The translations under genes and the position numbers were made by a program. From Antilocapra americana (lineage: Eukaryota > Chordata > Mammalia > Artiodactyla > Antilocapridae), in assembly GCA_007570785.1 (NCBI GenBank), contig ML661799.1, forward strand, positions 719,598 to 783,597: a stretch of DNA of 64,000 nucleotides, read 5' to 3'. Below are positions 45,845 through 59,061 of this stretch, piece by piece; position 1 is the first letter of the stretch, and each line of letters starts with the position of its first letter. A model generated the notes under the pieces. It searched no databases, was not told where the DNA came from, and was given only the letters and a program-made list of their open reading frames with translations.

Positions 45845-48800
45845 TCACAGAAAGAACAGAGCAAAGCAAAAGTTCACAAATATCCCCTGCCCCACAACAC
45901 ACACAGCCTCCACCACTATCAGCAACCACAGTGTGGGGCTTTTCGTTATAATTTGTTACAACTGAAGAACCTACATTTACACACTATTATCACCAAAAGT
46001 TCATATCTTACTTTTCCCTCTTGGTGTTGTACATTCAGTGGGTTTTGACAAATGTATAACAATATATGTCTACTATTATAATATTAAACAAAATAGTTTC
46101 ACTGCTCTAAAAATCCTTACTGTTCCATTTATTAATCCCACCTGCCAACCCCTGACAACCACTGATCTTTTTACTGTCTCCACAGTTCTGCCTTTTCCAG
46201 AATGTGATATAGTTAGAATTATGCAGTACGTGAGCTTTTCAGATTGGCTGTTTGCACTTAGTAATATGCCTTTTATGTTCCTTCTTTTCATGGTTTGATA
46301 GCTCATTTATTTTTAGTGCCAAGTAATATTCCATTATCTGGAGGTACCACAGTTTATTTGCCCAGTCACCAACTGAAAGTCACCTTGGTTGCTTCCATGT
46401 TTTAGCGATATGAATAACGCTGCCATAAAAATCCATATGCAGGTTTTTGCATAGACATGTTTTCCAACTCATCTGGGTAAACACCAAGGTGCACAATAAT
46501 TGGATCACATCATAAAAGTATGTTTAATTTTACAGGAAGCTGCCAAATTGTCTTTCAGAGACAGTACAGTTTTATATCCCCGCCAACCACCAGCATTTGG
46601 TGGTGTCAGTATTTTAGATTTGGGCCATTTTACTATATGTGTGGTAGTACTTCACTGTTGTTTTAATTTGCATTTCCTCGGTGACGTATGACATAGAACC
46701 TATCTTCATATACTTATTTGAAAATCTGCATATTTTCTTCAGTGAGTTGTTTTTCACCCCCTTTTAATCTGATTTTTCATTTTCTTATTGCTGCATTTTG
46801 AGCTTTTTGTATATTTTGATTAACAGTTCTTTACCAGACACGTCTTTGGCAAATAGTTTCTCCCAGACTCTGGTTTGTCTTCTCATTCTCTTGGCAGTGT
46901 CTTCTGCAGAGCAGAATGTTTTCAGTTTAACAAGGCTTAGTTTACAGATTCTTTCTTTCACAGTTATGCCTTTGCTGCTGTATCTAAAAACTCATCACCA
47001 TACCCAAGGTCACCTAGATTTCCTCCTATGGCATCTTCTAGAAATTTCATAATTTTGCATCTTACATTTAGATCTATGACCCACTTTGAGTTAATTTTTG
47101 GGAAGGGTATATGGTCTATGCTAGATATACTTTTTGCATGTGGATGTCCAGTTGTTCTAGCACCACTTGTTGAAACGATAGTCTTTACTCCATGGTACCA
47201 CCTTTGCTCAAAGATCAGTTGACTGTATTTATGTAGGTCTTTTTCTCAGCTCTCTATCCCATCCCACTGATCTGTTCATCTGTTATTTTGCCAATACTGT
47301 GCTGCCTCAATTACTATAACTATCTAGTAATTTCACATAGTATTAGTCTTCCAACTTGGTTCTTCTCTTTCAGTGTTGGCTATTCTGGATTTTTTGCACT
47401 TCCACATAAACTTTAGGTTGTTGACAAAATAACTTGCTGAGATTTTGACTGGGATCATTTTGAGTCTACAACTCTAGATGAAAGAACTGATATCTTGACA
47501 ATATTGTGTCTTCTTATCCATCAACATGAAATATCTTTCCACTAATTTATCTCCTTTTTTATGTCTTTCATCAGAGCTTTATAGTTTTCCTCACATAAAT
47601 CACATAAATACTTTTGTTAAATTTATTCTCAAGTATTTAATTTTTTAGGGTGCTAATGTAAATAATGTTGTGGTTTTTTTTTCAAATTAAGATTAGTAAT
47701 ATATAGAGAAACAACTGAACTTTGTATATTGACTTTGTATCGTGCAACCTTGCAATAAGTGTATTTTAATTCCAGGAGCTTTTTGTTGATTCTTTGTAAT
47801 TTTTTACATAGGTAGTCATTTTATCTTCAAAAACTGACAGTTTTATTTCTTCCTTCCCAGTCTGAATACCTTTTATTTCCTTTTGTCTTATTGCATTAGC
47901 TAGGATGGGCTTCCCTTTGTGTCTCAGCTGGTAAAGAATCTGCCCGCAACGTGGGAGACCTGGATTTGAATCCTTGGTTGGGATGATTCCCTGGAGAAGG
48001 GAAAGGCTACCCACTCCAGTGTTCTGGCCTGGAGAATTCCATGGACTCTATAGTCCATGGGGTCCCAAGGAGTTAGACACAACTGAGTGACTTTCACTTT
48101 TCACTTTTCCAGTACAGTGTGGAAAAGGACTAATGAGAAGGGGTATCCTTGTCCTGTTACTGGAATTATAATTTAAATGATTCCACTTAATATCCTTGGT
48201 TGACTTATTAGCCATAACTCTTTGTTTTATTATTTTATAACAAATGAAATACAGTCTAACTTCAAATAATATTATACCATTTAACACATCATATAATGAC
48301 CTAGAAACAATATATATCCATGTTCCCCTCCCTGGCCTTTGTGCTATTGCCATACATTTTACTTCTGCAAATGTTACAAACCTTTCAATACATTGTTATT
48401 ATTTTGCTTTCCAAAGTGAATTATTTTAAAGAACTTTTTAATAATAAAGACTTTTTTATATCTGTATTTACCATTTCTGCTACTCTTTGTTTCTTTGATT
48501 TCCATCTCGTATCATTCTTCTCCCTGTAGAAATTCCTTTAACATTTCTTGTTGTGCAGGTCGGCTGGTTGTGAATTACTTCAGGTTTTGTATGCCTGGAA
48601 AAGCTATTTTTGAGTTATCTGCAAAAATTATTTTTTAAAAACATTTTTGCTGGGTTTTGACAGATTTTTCTTTCAGCATTTCAAAGATTTTGCTCCGTGG
48701 TCTTGTGTCTCATTGTTCCTGACATTCATCTTCTTTCATTCTTTTTTGCTTAGTATGTAATGTGTCTTCTTTTTTCCCCTTTCTGGCAGCTTTTAAGATT

Positions 48801-49150
48801 TTATCTTTATCTCTGGTTTTGAGCAATTTGTTTTTTGCTGTAATTATTTATGATTGTTTTGCATAGGATTCATTAAATTTCTTGGGCCTGTGGCTTTATA
48901 GTATTCGTCAAGTTTGGAAATTTTCAACCATGACTTTTTAAACGTTTTTGCTGTTTATCCCGCTTCTCTCCTTCAGGGTCTCTATTTACATGTATTGAGG
49001 TTTTACAACTTACAGATGTTCTTAAATTTTTTAAAATGTCTTTCTCTCTGATTCATTTGGCATCATTTCTATTGCTAGACCTTCAGGTTTATTGCTCTTT
49101 TATACTGTGGTATCTAATCTGTTAATCTCATCCAGTGTGTTTTTCTTTTT
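45845..49150 (-). mobile_element. Second old L1, minus strand
   Basis: A new L1 3' end begins near 45.85-46.0 kb (TTTTGACAAATGTATAACAA wording) and continues as reversed, decayed ORF2. A plus-strand Bov-tA lies in it at 47905-48105. No functional frame. Confidence 0.6.
47905..48105 (+). repeat. Bov-tA SINE in old L1
   Basis: Plus orientation, GGGCTTCCCTTTGTGTCTCA through ACAACTGAGTGACTTTCAC. Confidence 0.86.
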
Positions 49151-49194
49151 TTGTTTTTAATATTTTTTAATTTACTTTATTTTTGGCTTTTTGC

Positions 49195-49838
49195 CATAAC
49201 TTCATGACAAATAGATGGGTAAACAATGGAAACAGTGACAGATTTTATTTTCTTGGGCTCCAAAACCACTTTGGACAGTGACTGCAGCCATGAAATTAGA
49301 AGACACTTGCTCCTTGGAAGAAAAGCTGTGACCAACCTAAACAGTGTACAAAGAGCAGACACATCACTTTGCCGACAAAGGTCTGTCTAGTCAGAGCTAT
49401 GGTTTGTCCAGTAGTCATGTATGCAAGTGAGAGTTGGACCATAAAGAAAGCTGAGTGCCAGAGAATTGATGCTTTTGAACTGTGGTGCTGGAAAAGACTC
49501 TTGGGAGTTCCTTGGACAGCAAGGAGACCAAACCAGTCAATCCTAAAGGAAATCAGTCCTGAATATTCATTGGAAGGACTGATGCTGAAGGTGAAACTCC
49601 AATACTCTGGCCACCTGTTGTGAAGAGCTGACTCATTGGAAAAGATCTTGATGCTGGGGAAGCTTGAGGGCAGGAGGAGAAAGGGAGGGCAGAGGACAAG
49701 ATGGTTGGACGGTATCACTGACTCAATAGACATGAGTCTGAGCAAGCTCCAGGAGATGGTGAAGGACAAGGAAGCCTGGCATGCTGCAGTCCATAGGTTT
49801 GCAAAGAGTCAGACATGACTGAACGACTGAATGGCAAC
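49195..49838 (+). mobile_element. BovB LINE 3' fragment (about 640 bp)
   Basis: Plus orientation; encodes the BovB C-terminal region with few breaks: VCLVRAMVCPVVMYASESWT, then ARRPNQSILKEISPEYSLEG and [20 protein letters not shown]. The longest continuous BovB coding remnant in the window, still 5'-truncated. Confidence 0.9.
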
Positions 49839-49839
49839 A

Positions 49840-50487
49840 TTTTTAACTTCACTGTGTCTTCATGCTTTGCATAGGCTTTTCTCTAGTTGCAGTGAGCAGG
49901 GGCTTCTCTCTGTGAAGCTCCCTCCTGTTCCCTCCCGGCTCTCTTCTGCAGATTCTAGCCACCTTGTCCTCCCTAGGCTCCCCACCTCTGTCTCCTCAAC
50001 CATCAGGCTCTGCCTGGATTTCTCCTCCCTGCTTTGAAACCTAGACACTCTCCCAGAAGTAAGCTGGGAGTAACTGTGGAGCTAACTTCATTTGTTTTCC
50101 TTCTCTCAGGGACCACTGTCTTCACAGCTTGATATCCAGTGTTCAAATATTGTTGTTTCATATATTTTGTTTGATTTATTACTCATTTCTGGCAGGAAAC
50201 TAAATCTACTTCCTTTCCCTCCATCTTGTCTGTAATTAAAAGTCTATTATGTATTTTTACATGGGTTATGGAGTTGAGGGAAGTATATAAATGCTATCTT
50301 TGAAGACATATTTCCATACATAATAAAAATTCCATCCATTGCAGTGTTTGGTCTTACAAAGGTCAACCAGCTTTAGAAAATCACCTCTTTAACAGAGTGC
50401 TCCCAAGTTGCCTTTGTAAAGGCACTCAGGAGCTTGCATAAAGATTGAAAACCTGAATTCAAGTAGCATAAATAATCATTAAGATCA
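49840..50487. other. Intergenic DNA, no gene seen
   Basis: Includes a TCTCTTCTGCAGATTCTAGC-type stretch without exon structure. Confidence 0.3.
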
Positions 50488-50690
50488 TGTACTTCCCTGG
50501 TGGCTCAGATGCTAAAGACTCTTCCTGCAATGCAAGAGATCCAAGTTCAATCCCTGGGTTGGGAAGATCCCCTGAAAAAGGGAATTGCTACTCACTTCAG
50601 TATTCTTGCCTGGAGAATTCCAAGGACAGAGTGGGCTATAGTCCATGGGGGATGCAAACAGTCGGACACAACTGAGCATGAGCATGCATG
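50488..50690 (+). repeat. Bov-tA SINE
   Basis: Plus orientation, GTACTTCCCTGGTGGCTCAG through GTCGGACACAACTGAGCATG. Confidence 0.88.
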
Positions 50691-51034
50691 CAGGCACGGG
50701 GACACACAGGGATAACCCTCTTCTAGGACCTCATGGTATTTAGTAGCTGAGTAAATATAGCTTCCAAAGTTTCCATGTGCAAATGCCATTCACACATAGT
50801 AAGGCAGAGGAGAATCTGAGGTGTCAGGCAAGGTACAACTCTGCATATATGCTGAAGCTCTGACCACTTATTAAGGAGCTACTTGATTAAAAATATAGTT
50901 CCTGTGTTATACCACAACTTCCTAGAAACTAGCTATTTTACATATGGTGGTATATATATGTCAGTGTAACTCTCTCAGTCCACCCTGCCCTCTCCTTCCC
51001 TTGCTGTGTGCACAAGTCCATTCTCTATGTCTGC

Positions 51035-51190
51035 TCAGTGCTCTGTGATGACCTAGAGGGGTGGGATGGGGGTGGGGAGGGAAGCCTAAGAGGGAGAGAA
51101 TACATATACATACTTAACAGCCAATTCACACTGTTGTACAGCAGAAACAAACACAACGTTGCAAAGTAATTATCCTCCTATTAAAAAATG
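51035..51190 (+). repeat. L1 3'-end fragment
   Basis: CTCTGTGATGACCTAGAGGG and GCAAAGTAATTATCCTCCTA; same tail type as near 11.3 kb. Confidence 0.65.
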
Positions 51191-51254
51191 CATAGTTCCT
51201 ATTTGCATTTGAAAGGGCAATCTAGCATATTGTATAACGTATATGGTTAATATA

Positions 51255-51480
51255 TGAATTTACCATCTTTGGAGCTGAACAGATCTGGGTTCAAATCCCA
51301 GCTCTGCCACAACTGAGTGGCCTTCCAGTAAGACTCCTAACTTCTCTGAAGATCAGTTGCACCCACTTATAAGATGATGGTGATACTCTCTATTGCAGCA
51401 TTTAGTTGTGAGACATGTTTAAGTATGATTTCTGGCACATCATATTCACCTAGTAAATGTAGCTATAAGTAAAGTTATGC
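51255..51480 (+). repeat. MIR SINE
   Basis: GATCTGGGTTCAAATCCCAG, CTCTGCCACAACTGAGTGGC and a following CTCTGAAGATCAG core. Confidence 0.65.
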
Positions 51481-51724
51481 TAGCTATCTGAGGATGACAC
51501 AATGATCATAGGAAGAAGATAGAAAGGTGGGACCTCTTCTCACTTGTCAAGATGAAAATATGTCATACTCTAAGATGGAATCCATCCAATCCAGGCCTAA
51601 ACAGTTTTATTTAAGGGGGTGAAAAAACAAAAGAAATCTCATGTGTACTCCGAAACTGTCAGAAGTATCAGTATCTCAAGTTCTCAAGTGAGAATGGCTA
51701 TTTTGGCTTTGACTGAGAGTTCTT

Positions 51725-51945
51725 TGTTGTTGTTGCTGTTTAGTCCCTAAGTCGTGTCCAGCTGTTTTGCGACCCCATGGATTGTAGCCTGCCAGGCTCT
51801 TCTGTCCATGGGATTCTCCAGGCAAGAATACTGGAGTGGCTTGCCATTTCCTTCTCTAGGGGATCTTCCCAATACAGGGATGGAAGCCACATCTCCTGCA
51901 TTGGCAGGTAGGTTCATTACCACTGAGCCCCCTGGGAAGCCCAGT
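51725..51945 (-). repeat. Bov-tA SINE
   Basis: Minus orientation, TTGTTGTTGCTGTTTAGTCC to CCCCTGGGAAGCCC. Confidence 0.88.
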
Positions 51946-52680
51946 CCTTGAGAGGGTAGCTTCTGCAGAGACAGAAATGCCCCCGACAGCCGACTCTGAG
52001 AGCCACTCAGGGCTGAGCACTGCCTGCCCATTGTGTATCACGAAGGCCTGATATGAAAGGCGACCACACTCTCCTTCCTCCAGAGACCTTGGCTTGTGTG
52101 CAAGAGAAAACATGGAGGAGCTAATAGCAGACCTGGCAAAGGAGCTTCTTGGGTCTGCTGGAACAGGGCCACCTCACAGAGGCCTGTCTCCGGGCCAGCA
52201 AGGTGTCCCAGCAGCTGAAACCTGATCCCTTCCCTCTCAGGCTGCCGTGGTTGTAGGCTGCCCTGTTTAGCCCGTACTGCTCTGCAGAGCAGAGGATCAG
52301 TCTGTTTTTCACATTTTTCAGAGACTGGGAGCCCACTCCTGCTTTAAAACAGCAACCTTTCCTTTAAACCAGAACACTCGATCTCAGGATAGAAACAACT
52401 GTGTTTTGTGTTGGAATTCTCCACAGGCTCTCCAGCCATCCACCAAAAGGACCATTACCAGTTAACTTATGAAATGTGTAAAATATTTCATTTCTGTACA
52501 TGAAGATGGCAGTTTTCCCCCTCTGTTGAGACCTTATATTTAAGTGTGGATCATAAAACAGGGTTAGATGCCCAAGTTTCTCATCATACCTCCATACACC
52601 GATTTCATCTCCTTGCCTTCTTTGTTGCTGCTACTGGCTCCAGTCATCTTTCTTCCTTTTCTCTCTTTTCTTCTCTTCAA
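51946..52680. other. Intergenic DNA, no gene seen
   Basis: Short chance ORFs only. Confidence 0.3.
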
Positions 52681-52684
52681 TATT

Positions 52685-53045
52685 TTTTACTGTAGTAAAA
52701 TACTCTTAACATAAAATTTACCACCTTAAGTGCCCAACCATTTTCAAGTGCACAGGTCAGTAGTGTCAAATATATTCACATTGCTATATGCAACCACGCC
52801 ACCATCCATCTCCAGAACTTTTCATCTTGTAAGATGGAAACTCTACGCCGGCTAAGCAACAGCCTCTGATTCCCTCTCCCCCCAGCCCTGGTGACCACCA
52901 GTCCACTTTCTGTCTCTATGAACTTGATTTCTCCATGTACTTCACATCCCCCCTTCTCTTTAAGTCACACTCATTCTCTTTCCTTTTTACTTACAAACCC
53001 AGTGCAGTTCCCATTCTCTCTTCTAAAAATAGAATCTTCTTAATC
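52685..53045 (-). repeat. L1 3'-end fragment
   Basis: ACATAAAATTTACCACCTTA and CATCCATCTCCAGAACTTTT are the reversed tail wording of an older L1. Confidence 0.6.
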
Positions 53046-53059
53046 TCTTCTCTTGATAT

Positions 53060-53272
53060 TGTTGCTGTTTAGTTGTTAAGTCATGTCCAATTCTTTGCAA
53101 CTCCATGTGCTGTAGCCTGCCAGGCTCCTCTGTCCAGGGGATTTCCCAGGCCAAAATACTGGAATGGGTTGCCATTTCTGTCTCTATGGGATCTTCCAGA
53201 CCCAGAAATCAAACGTGCCCCTCCTACACTGCAGGCGGATTCTTCACCACTGTGCCACCAGGGAAGCCCACT
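53060..53272 (-). repeat. Bov-tA SINE
   Basis: Minus orientation, TTGTTGCTGTTTAGTTGTTA to CCACCAGGGAAGCCC. Confidence 0.88.
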
Positions 53273-53519
53273 TTCTCTTGACTAGGCTACTTCAAATTCA
53301 GTGGTTGTCTGCAGCTCTTAAATGATTTTTTTTAAACTGTAACTAATTGGATAGTGTAACAATAATGCCCCAAAGTATAGCTGTTGTATTATAAAAATAA
53401 AAGTTCCTCTTCTGTCCCTCATCCAATCCCAGATTTCCACATCTTTGCTAACCATTGTTAACACTTTGCTGTGTATTTGTCTAGAAATGGTCTCTGTTTC
53501 CAAGGCATTTAGAGTATTA

Positions 53520-53735
53520 TATGCTGGTTAACAGTAGACACTCTGGAGCCAGGATGTCTTGGTTTGCATTCTGACTTTGCCACTTAGCTGAGCAACCTTG
53601 AGCAAATTACTTAACTTCTCCATACTTTGATTTCTTCATATAAAATTGAGCTAATATTAGTATCTATTTTATAGGAATATTTGGAAGATTAAGTTAATAA
53701 ATGTAAAGCACTTTGAACAATGCCTTGTGTTTTTA
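53520..53735 (+). repeat. MIR SINE
   Basis: A nearly full-length MIR: GACACTCTGGAGCCAGGATG, AGCAAATTACTTAACTTCTC and TAAATGTAAAGCACTTTGAA. Confidence 0.75.
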
Positions 53736-53984
53736 TTATTGTTATTATGTGTATGTTTTATCTTTGTTACATAAATAGAGGTACACCATGCATATTGTTC
53801 TGCAAGCTTATTTCACCCAATGAACACACCTAGAGTAACTTTCAGTATTAATACAATCTCATTTGTTGTAATGACAGCATATTGTCCCACAGTATGGTTG
53901 CAAGAGTTGAAGTTGTTCTTAAATCCAGGGTACAGGAGGGAATAGCATGGAAACATATATATTATCGCAAGGGGGGAGTTTCTG

Positions 53985-54180
53985 TGTGACATAGGGGGCT
54001 CAGCCCAGTGCTCTGTGACAACCTAGAGGGATGGGGTGGGGAAGCAGATGGGGGTGGTTCAAGAGGGAGGAGACATGTGTATACCTGTGGCTGACCCAGG
54101 ATAATGTATGGCAGAAACAGCACAACATTGTAAAGCAATTAGCTTCCAATAAAAATAATAATAATAAAAAAACTATAGAG
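53985..54180 (+). repeat. L1 3'-end fragment with poly(A/AAT) tail
   Basis: GCTCTGTGACAACCTAGAGG, TTGTAAAGCAATTAGCTTCC and an AATAATAATAATAAA tail. Confidence 0.65.
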
Positions 54181-54569
54181 TACACACCACATTCCACAGA
54201 ATATGTCCCAAGATGACAGTCTTGGTGTGTGGGGACGACATATCAGAACTGGGGTTTGCTTTTGTCAATGCTGATTTCCTCAAGGGCAGGCCTGGTTTCC
54301 TTCTACGATCAGAGAGCTGGTGATGGCCCTCTCTCACTCAGAGAGGGTTGGCTTTCACAGTTGTTATTCTTATTGATCGAATCTTCTCAGTGTGCCTCTC
54401 CAAACATGGCCTTCTGGCAGGCCCTTAGAAAGGAAGTCATCTCCTTCCCACCCCTCCACATGACCTGGAGTGGGAAGGACTGAGCCCTCAGGGAAATGCT
54501 CTGTAAAACCTGGCAGGAAGGGAGCATTTGAGAGCACATGAGTGACGTGAGGATGAAATAAATAAACTT

Positions 54570-54627
54570 TATTGTGAATGTGTATGTGTGTATTTGTGAA
54601 TATGTGTGTGTGTGTGTGTGTGTGTGT
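54570..54627. repeat. (TG)n microsatellite
   Basis: Interrupted TG repeat, longest pure run about 12 units. Confidence 0.9.
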
Positions 54628-54849
54628 AATAGCATGTGTATCCTTGATATCATGACTTCTTCCCTTCCTCTCCACTCCTACTTACTCTCCCATGATTTTC
54701 TGCTCATCTTATGTTGGGGAACCAGAGTATAAAGACAATAAGTAGTCAAGTCCTGTAACTAGAACAAAAATACAGCATAGCTGTCAGGAAACCACGAGGC
54801 ATGAACATTAGGGAAACACACTGCTCACAGGAAATTAGTATAATGTCCA

Positions 54850-55038
54850 GCTCTAAGGGGGCTGCCCTGGTGGCTCAGCTGGTAAAGAATCCACCTGCAA
54901 TGTGAGAGACCTGGTTTCAATCCCTGGGTTGGGAAGATCCCCTTGGAGAAAGGAAAGGCTACTCACTCCAGTATTCTGGCCTGGAGAATGGGGTCACAGA
55001 GTCGGACATGACCGAGTGACTTTCACCTTCACTTCCAG
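54850..55038 (+). repeat. Bov-tA SINE
   Basis: Plus orientation, with a small deletion between GGAGAATG and GGGGTCACAG. TCCAGCTCTAAGG occurs on both sides (near 54846 and 55035), a target-site duplication. Confidence 0.9.
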
Positions 55039-55039
55039 C

Positions 55040-55250
55040 TCTAAGGACTGCATTTGGAGCCTGGCTCAGTTACCTATCAGCTTAATGATTTAACCTTCCT
55101 GTGTCACGGCTTCCTCATTTTTTAAAGTGACAAAGATAATAATATCTATTTTATAAAGTCGCTTCAAGGATTAAATGAATTAAATTTGTAAAGACCCACA
55201 CTAGTGCCTGGCACAGGGTTAGCATGGAATGTCAACTATTATTATCATGT
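55040..55250 (+). repeat. MIR SINE
   Basis: TGATTTAACCTTCCTGTGTC, TTCAAGGATTAAATGAATTA and GTGCCTGGCACAGGGTTAGC. Confidence 0.6.
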
Positions 55251-56740
55251 GTGTCAATGTATTCTACTACTCGCATCTCTAAGCCCCAATTTTCTTTAGT
55301 GTGAATTCCTTAAAGTTCATCTATTTAAAGAGAAATCACATAAAAACTACAAAGGTTTAGCAGAAGAAATAATTTATCATTTTAGAAATTTTTCCCCAAA
55401 GAAAGGGTCAGATCCCGTTCCAGGCAGCATCTGATCAGATCCCGTAAAGCAGTAGGCACAGAAATGCCTCTGGACTTTTGAAATCAGATGGGCATTTATT
55501 CAACACATTCCTGTACAGGGTAGTTTACAAAATTAAGCTAACACAGCAAAAGGACTCAGCACTGCAGGAGCTTACCCACCTAAAATGGTCATCAGAGGCA
55601 GGGCACACATTCAGGTGAATATAGAGTGTTTCATGTTCCTTGTTTTACTGAAAGTCATTATTCACATACTCACTGAAGCCTCATGCTAATGACAGCTGTC
55701 AAGTCCTGCTCAGGATATGTTTCTTGTTTTCCAGACTTTAGGATATGGGACTGACTAGCATTTTTCTCTCCAAACCAACATGTCCTGTGGGATGTCTTCA
55801 AAAGACGAGAATCAAAAAAGAATAAAAAAGGAGGCTGGCCACTGAGCTCTAGAAACCCAGCTGCCGCCTCCCAGCTTCTGGACACACAACAGTGTCATTG
55901 TGTATGGAGAAAAAAATTGAACTGGAGCTTTCCTGCAAGCATTTTTGAACTTGGACTTCCAGTGCATAGCTTAGCAGCCAGCTCCCAGCCCAGGCACCCC
56001 CTCCTCTTCTCCCCTCTCCTTTCCATCTTTGCAAGAGAATTTAGTTCCATTTAAGTCCAGGGGACATGGCAAAAACACACTTGAAACGCCACTTCCATTT
56101 TTGGCAATGGGATCCTTCAAACAGTGAAAAACAGCCCTTCAGCTTGCTGGCCCTTTCGATTCTGTACCTCTTACACTAGTTTCCTCTGCTCACTTCAGAG
56201 AGAAGGGGCGGATCTGATGAATTGGGGTTCATTTTTTGAATTGCTTTTTGAGAAAAAAGATACCAGCAAAAAGAACAGTCTTATTCTTAACGCTGGAAGG
56301 GTGTTAGCTATCTACCAATCAATTCCACGTTCTTCAGAGGAGGAAACTGAGGCGAAAGAGGTTAACAACCTGGGCAGCACTTTGAGCAGTAGCTCCCAGA
56401 CAAGCCATCTTACGACATGGGAGATGCTGAAAGCCACGCCCTCATCTCCCCCATTTACTTGCATTACTAACTTCCCATCAACACTTATTGGTAAATTGTT
56501 ACATACTGAGTCCTGTGCTCAGGAGGAGGCAAAAGTCTACCCTGCAGGAGTTAACGGTTTTACAGAAAACAAAAAAATTTTGTAAAGCAATTATCCTTCA
56601 ATTAAAAAATAAATAAATGTTTAAAAATCTCCTTTTCTTCAAATTCACTTCCTGTCTCATTCCTGTCAATAAAATAATAAATCACTCTTTTTGTCCCTTT
56701 GATTCAAATTTTTAGAGTCATAGTTATTCATTAAATATTC
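55250..56740. other. Intergenic DNA, no gene recognised
   Basis: Contains a 153-codon plus-strand ORF (56124-56585) without any recognised family; its end runs into an L1-like tail (TGTAAAGCAATTATCC at 56581), so it is probably chance. Confidence 0.3.
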
Positions 56741-56744
56741 CATC

Positions 56745-57405
56745 TTTGCTATGGTGGACACTTGTCATCTCCTACCTTGAGCCAAGCACTGTCCCTTTCC
56801 ACTGGGATACCTTCTTTTTCTTTTTGTTCCTTCTGTTATCACCCCAATTCAGGTTTTGCCACCTTCCAATCAACTGGAAGAACTATCCGGCTACTTCCAG
56901 GCCACCCTCTGTCTCCAGAACATCAAGTCTGATGAATTTTCCAAATTTTCCTTAAACAGTCACTTGTCAAGTCATTGTTCTGCTCCTCAACCTACACAGT
57001 TGCTTGCTTCCTATTGTCAATCAATTCGGGTCCAAATTCTTCCCCCTGGTTTTCAGATCTTCCTACAATCACCTTATCTACCCAAATTCATTTCCCCTTC
57101 ATTCTCACCTAACTCTTATTTTCTTTAGCAAAGTTTCACTCATTGTTCCAGGCCTGGGGTCAAGTATCATCTACTCTCTGAAACGTTCTTCTTCCCCAGC
57201 ATCACAGTAATCACTCCCTCTTAGACCTCCCTGGGCACTCACCTCTAGTAGAAGACTACTCAGATTGCACATGGTTATTCGTTCTCAGCTACCTCCTTAC
57301 CTGGACTCTGAGCTCTTTGAACACAGGGATCATCCTTTTGATATCCTATTCCAGTGTCCAGCAAAGCAAAAGGTGCTCAATAAATGTCATGAATACAGTG
57401 AATGA
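56745..57405 (+). repeat. L2 LINE fragment
   Basis: Long L2 3' region: GGCCTGGGGTCAAGTATCAT, TGGACTCTGAGCTCTTTGAA and AAAGGTGCTCAATAAATGTC. Confidence 0.6.
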
Positions 57406-58100
57406 ATAGCTCCTAGAGCAGCACTGAGTTCACTGCAGGTGCTTAGTGAAGACTTGCTGAGCACTTGAAGGTAACCTGAGCTCAACACCCAGTGATTCAG
57501 GCAGGGATGTAAATGGCAATTATGACATCAAAACTATGTTCATAAGAGTACTGTTGTTTAAAGGGAAACTTCCCTTTAGGGGTAACCTGGGCCAAAGAGA
57601 ATCAAAGTTCAAGCAGCATTTTTAAAACTGTTCCCAGGACAAGCTGTTTTGGGACATGGGAGAGTTCTCCTTTCAAGGGGAAGCTTCTCTTTTTGACACA
57701 TTATTTTAAAGAATTAAAGAGATGGAAGTCTGAACTAATGCATTAATGCTAAGGAATAAAAAGATTATGTTTCCAAAGGAAACAATCTCTCTTCATCAAG
57801 CCTAAGAAACACATATTTAATTTGAAATTAATACATTTTAAGGAAAAGTAAAACAATACAGTTAGCAACATGAGACAACATGAGGGCTATGATAACTTGG
57901 ATGAGAATAGATGTGATCTTTTTCACTGAACCACTGTAATAACTATATATTTACTCAAGAGCATGTTTATTATTCAAGATGTTATCCCCATGCTCTTACT
58001 ACCAGAATGGCCCTCTTACTATTTTCTTTACTTTCCTTAAATACCTAAGTATTTAAAATTATCAATGAGTTGTTTGCTGTTTGTCAGTTCATATAGCATT
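57405..58100. other. AT-rich intergenic DNA, no gene seen
   Basis: No repeat or ORF of note. Confidence 0.3.
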
Positions 58101-58490
58101 TTCACAGTTTTTTTAATTTATTTTTATTTTTGACTGCACTGGGTCTTCATTTCTGTGCATGGGACTTCTCTAGTTGTGAGTGAGGGCTACTCTTCATTGT
58201 GGTAGTCTACTACTACTTCACATTTTATCCTAAATGCACGGGCTTCTCATTGTGGTAGCTTCTCCCGTTGCAGAGCACGGGTTCCAGGCACACAGCCTTC
58301 TGTAGTTGCAGTGCATGGGCTTGGTAGTTGTGACTCCAGGGCTCTAGAGATCAGGCTCTGTAGGTGTGGCACATGTATTTACCTGCTCTGTGGTATGTGG
58401 AATCTCCCCGGGCCAGGTATTGAATGGGTGTCTCCTGCATTTGCAGGTAGATTCTTACCCACTGTGCCACCAAGGAAATCCTTTCACAGT
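58100..58490 (-). repeat. CHR-type SINE, somewhat expanded
   Basis: Minus orientation: TTTATTTTTATTTTTGACTG and TTACCCACTGTGCCACCAAG. Longer than a standard copy because of an internal duplicated GGTAGTCTACTACTAC-like stretch. Confidence 0.7.
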
Positions 58491-58494
58491 GTTT

Positions 58495-59060
58495 AAGATA
58501 ATGATTAAATCAGAAAATTTAGCATATCAGAATGATACCATGGATGATGCCAGCCATTAAAATACACTTCCCATGATAAGCAGAAGACTAGAGCAATTTC
58601 ACTGGAAAATTTAATTTGTTCTTCCCGAATAGTTCTTGTATCAGACATTATCAAGTACATATTATGGACAAGATGCTGTGCAGAAAACCAAGAAGTAACT
58701 GAGCAACTCCTTGCTCTTGGGTTGACCAAATATAGGAGGAAGATTTGAGTTGGGAAGTTCATTACTCACACCCTTCATGCATCTACGGAAATTACAACGT
58801 CTTCCCATTACCAGGCTCATTGTTTGGATCCACCTCATATCTGTGTGCGACTGACTCTGAGAAGGCTGTGAGAAGGAGGTTCTCACTGAGGATGTCTTTC
58901 TTTCATTGGAACTGCTGGATCAGCCTGCTCCCAGCACCTGGCCCTGCCTCGTGGGCAGCACCTTCTACTACTTCATATTTGTTCTAAATGCCATGGCTCA
59001 TTTCTGATCCCAGGAACCAAGCTCACTGGGTTTCCTTCGGATTTGGAGCTATACTATCTA
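58495..59060. other. Intergenic DNA, no gene seen
   Basis: Short ORFs only. Confidence 0.3.
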
Positions 59061-59061
59061 C

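Noticed and set aside
49296..49769. 157-codon minus-strand ORF
   Set aside because: Antisense shadow of the BovB reverse-transcriptase remnant on the plus strand.
56124..56585. 153-codon plus-strand ORF as a new gene
   Set aside because: No recognised domain, no splice or promoter signals, and its end runs into an L1-like tail.
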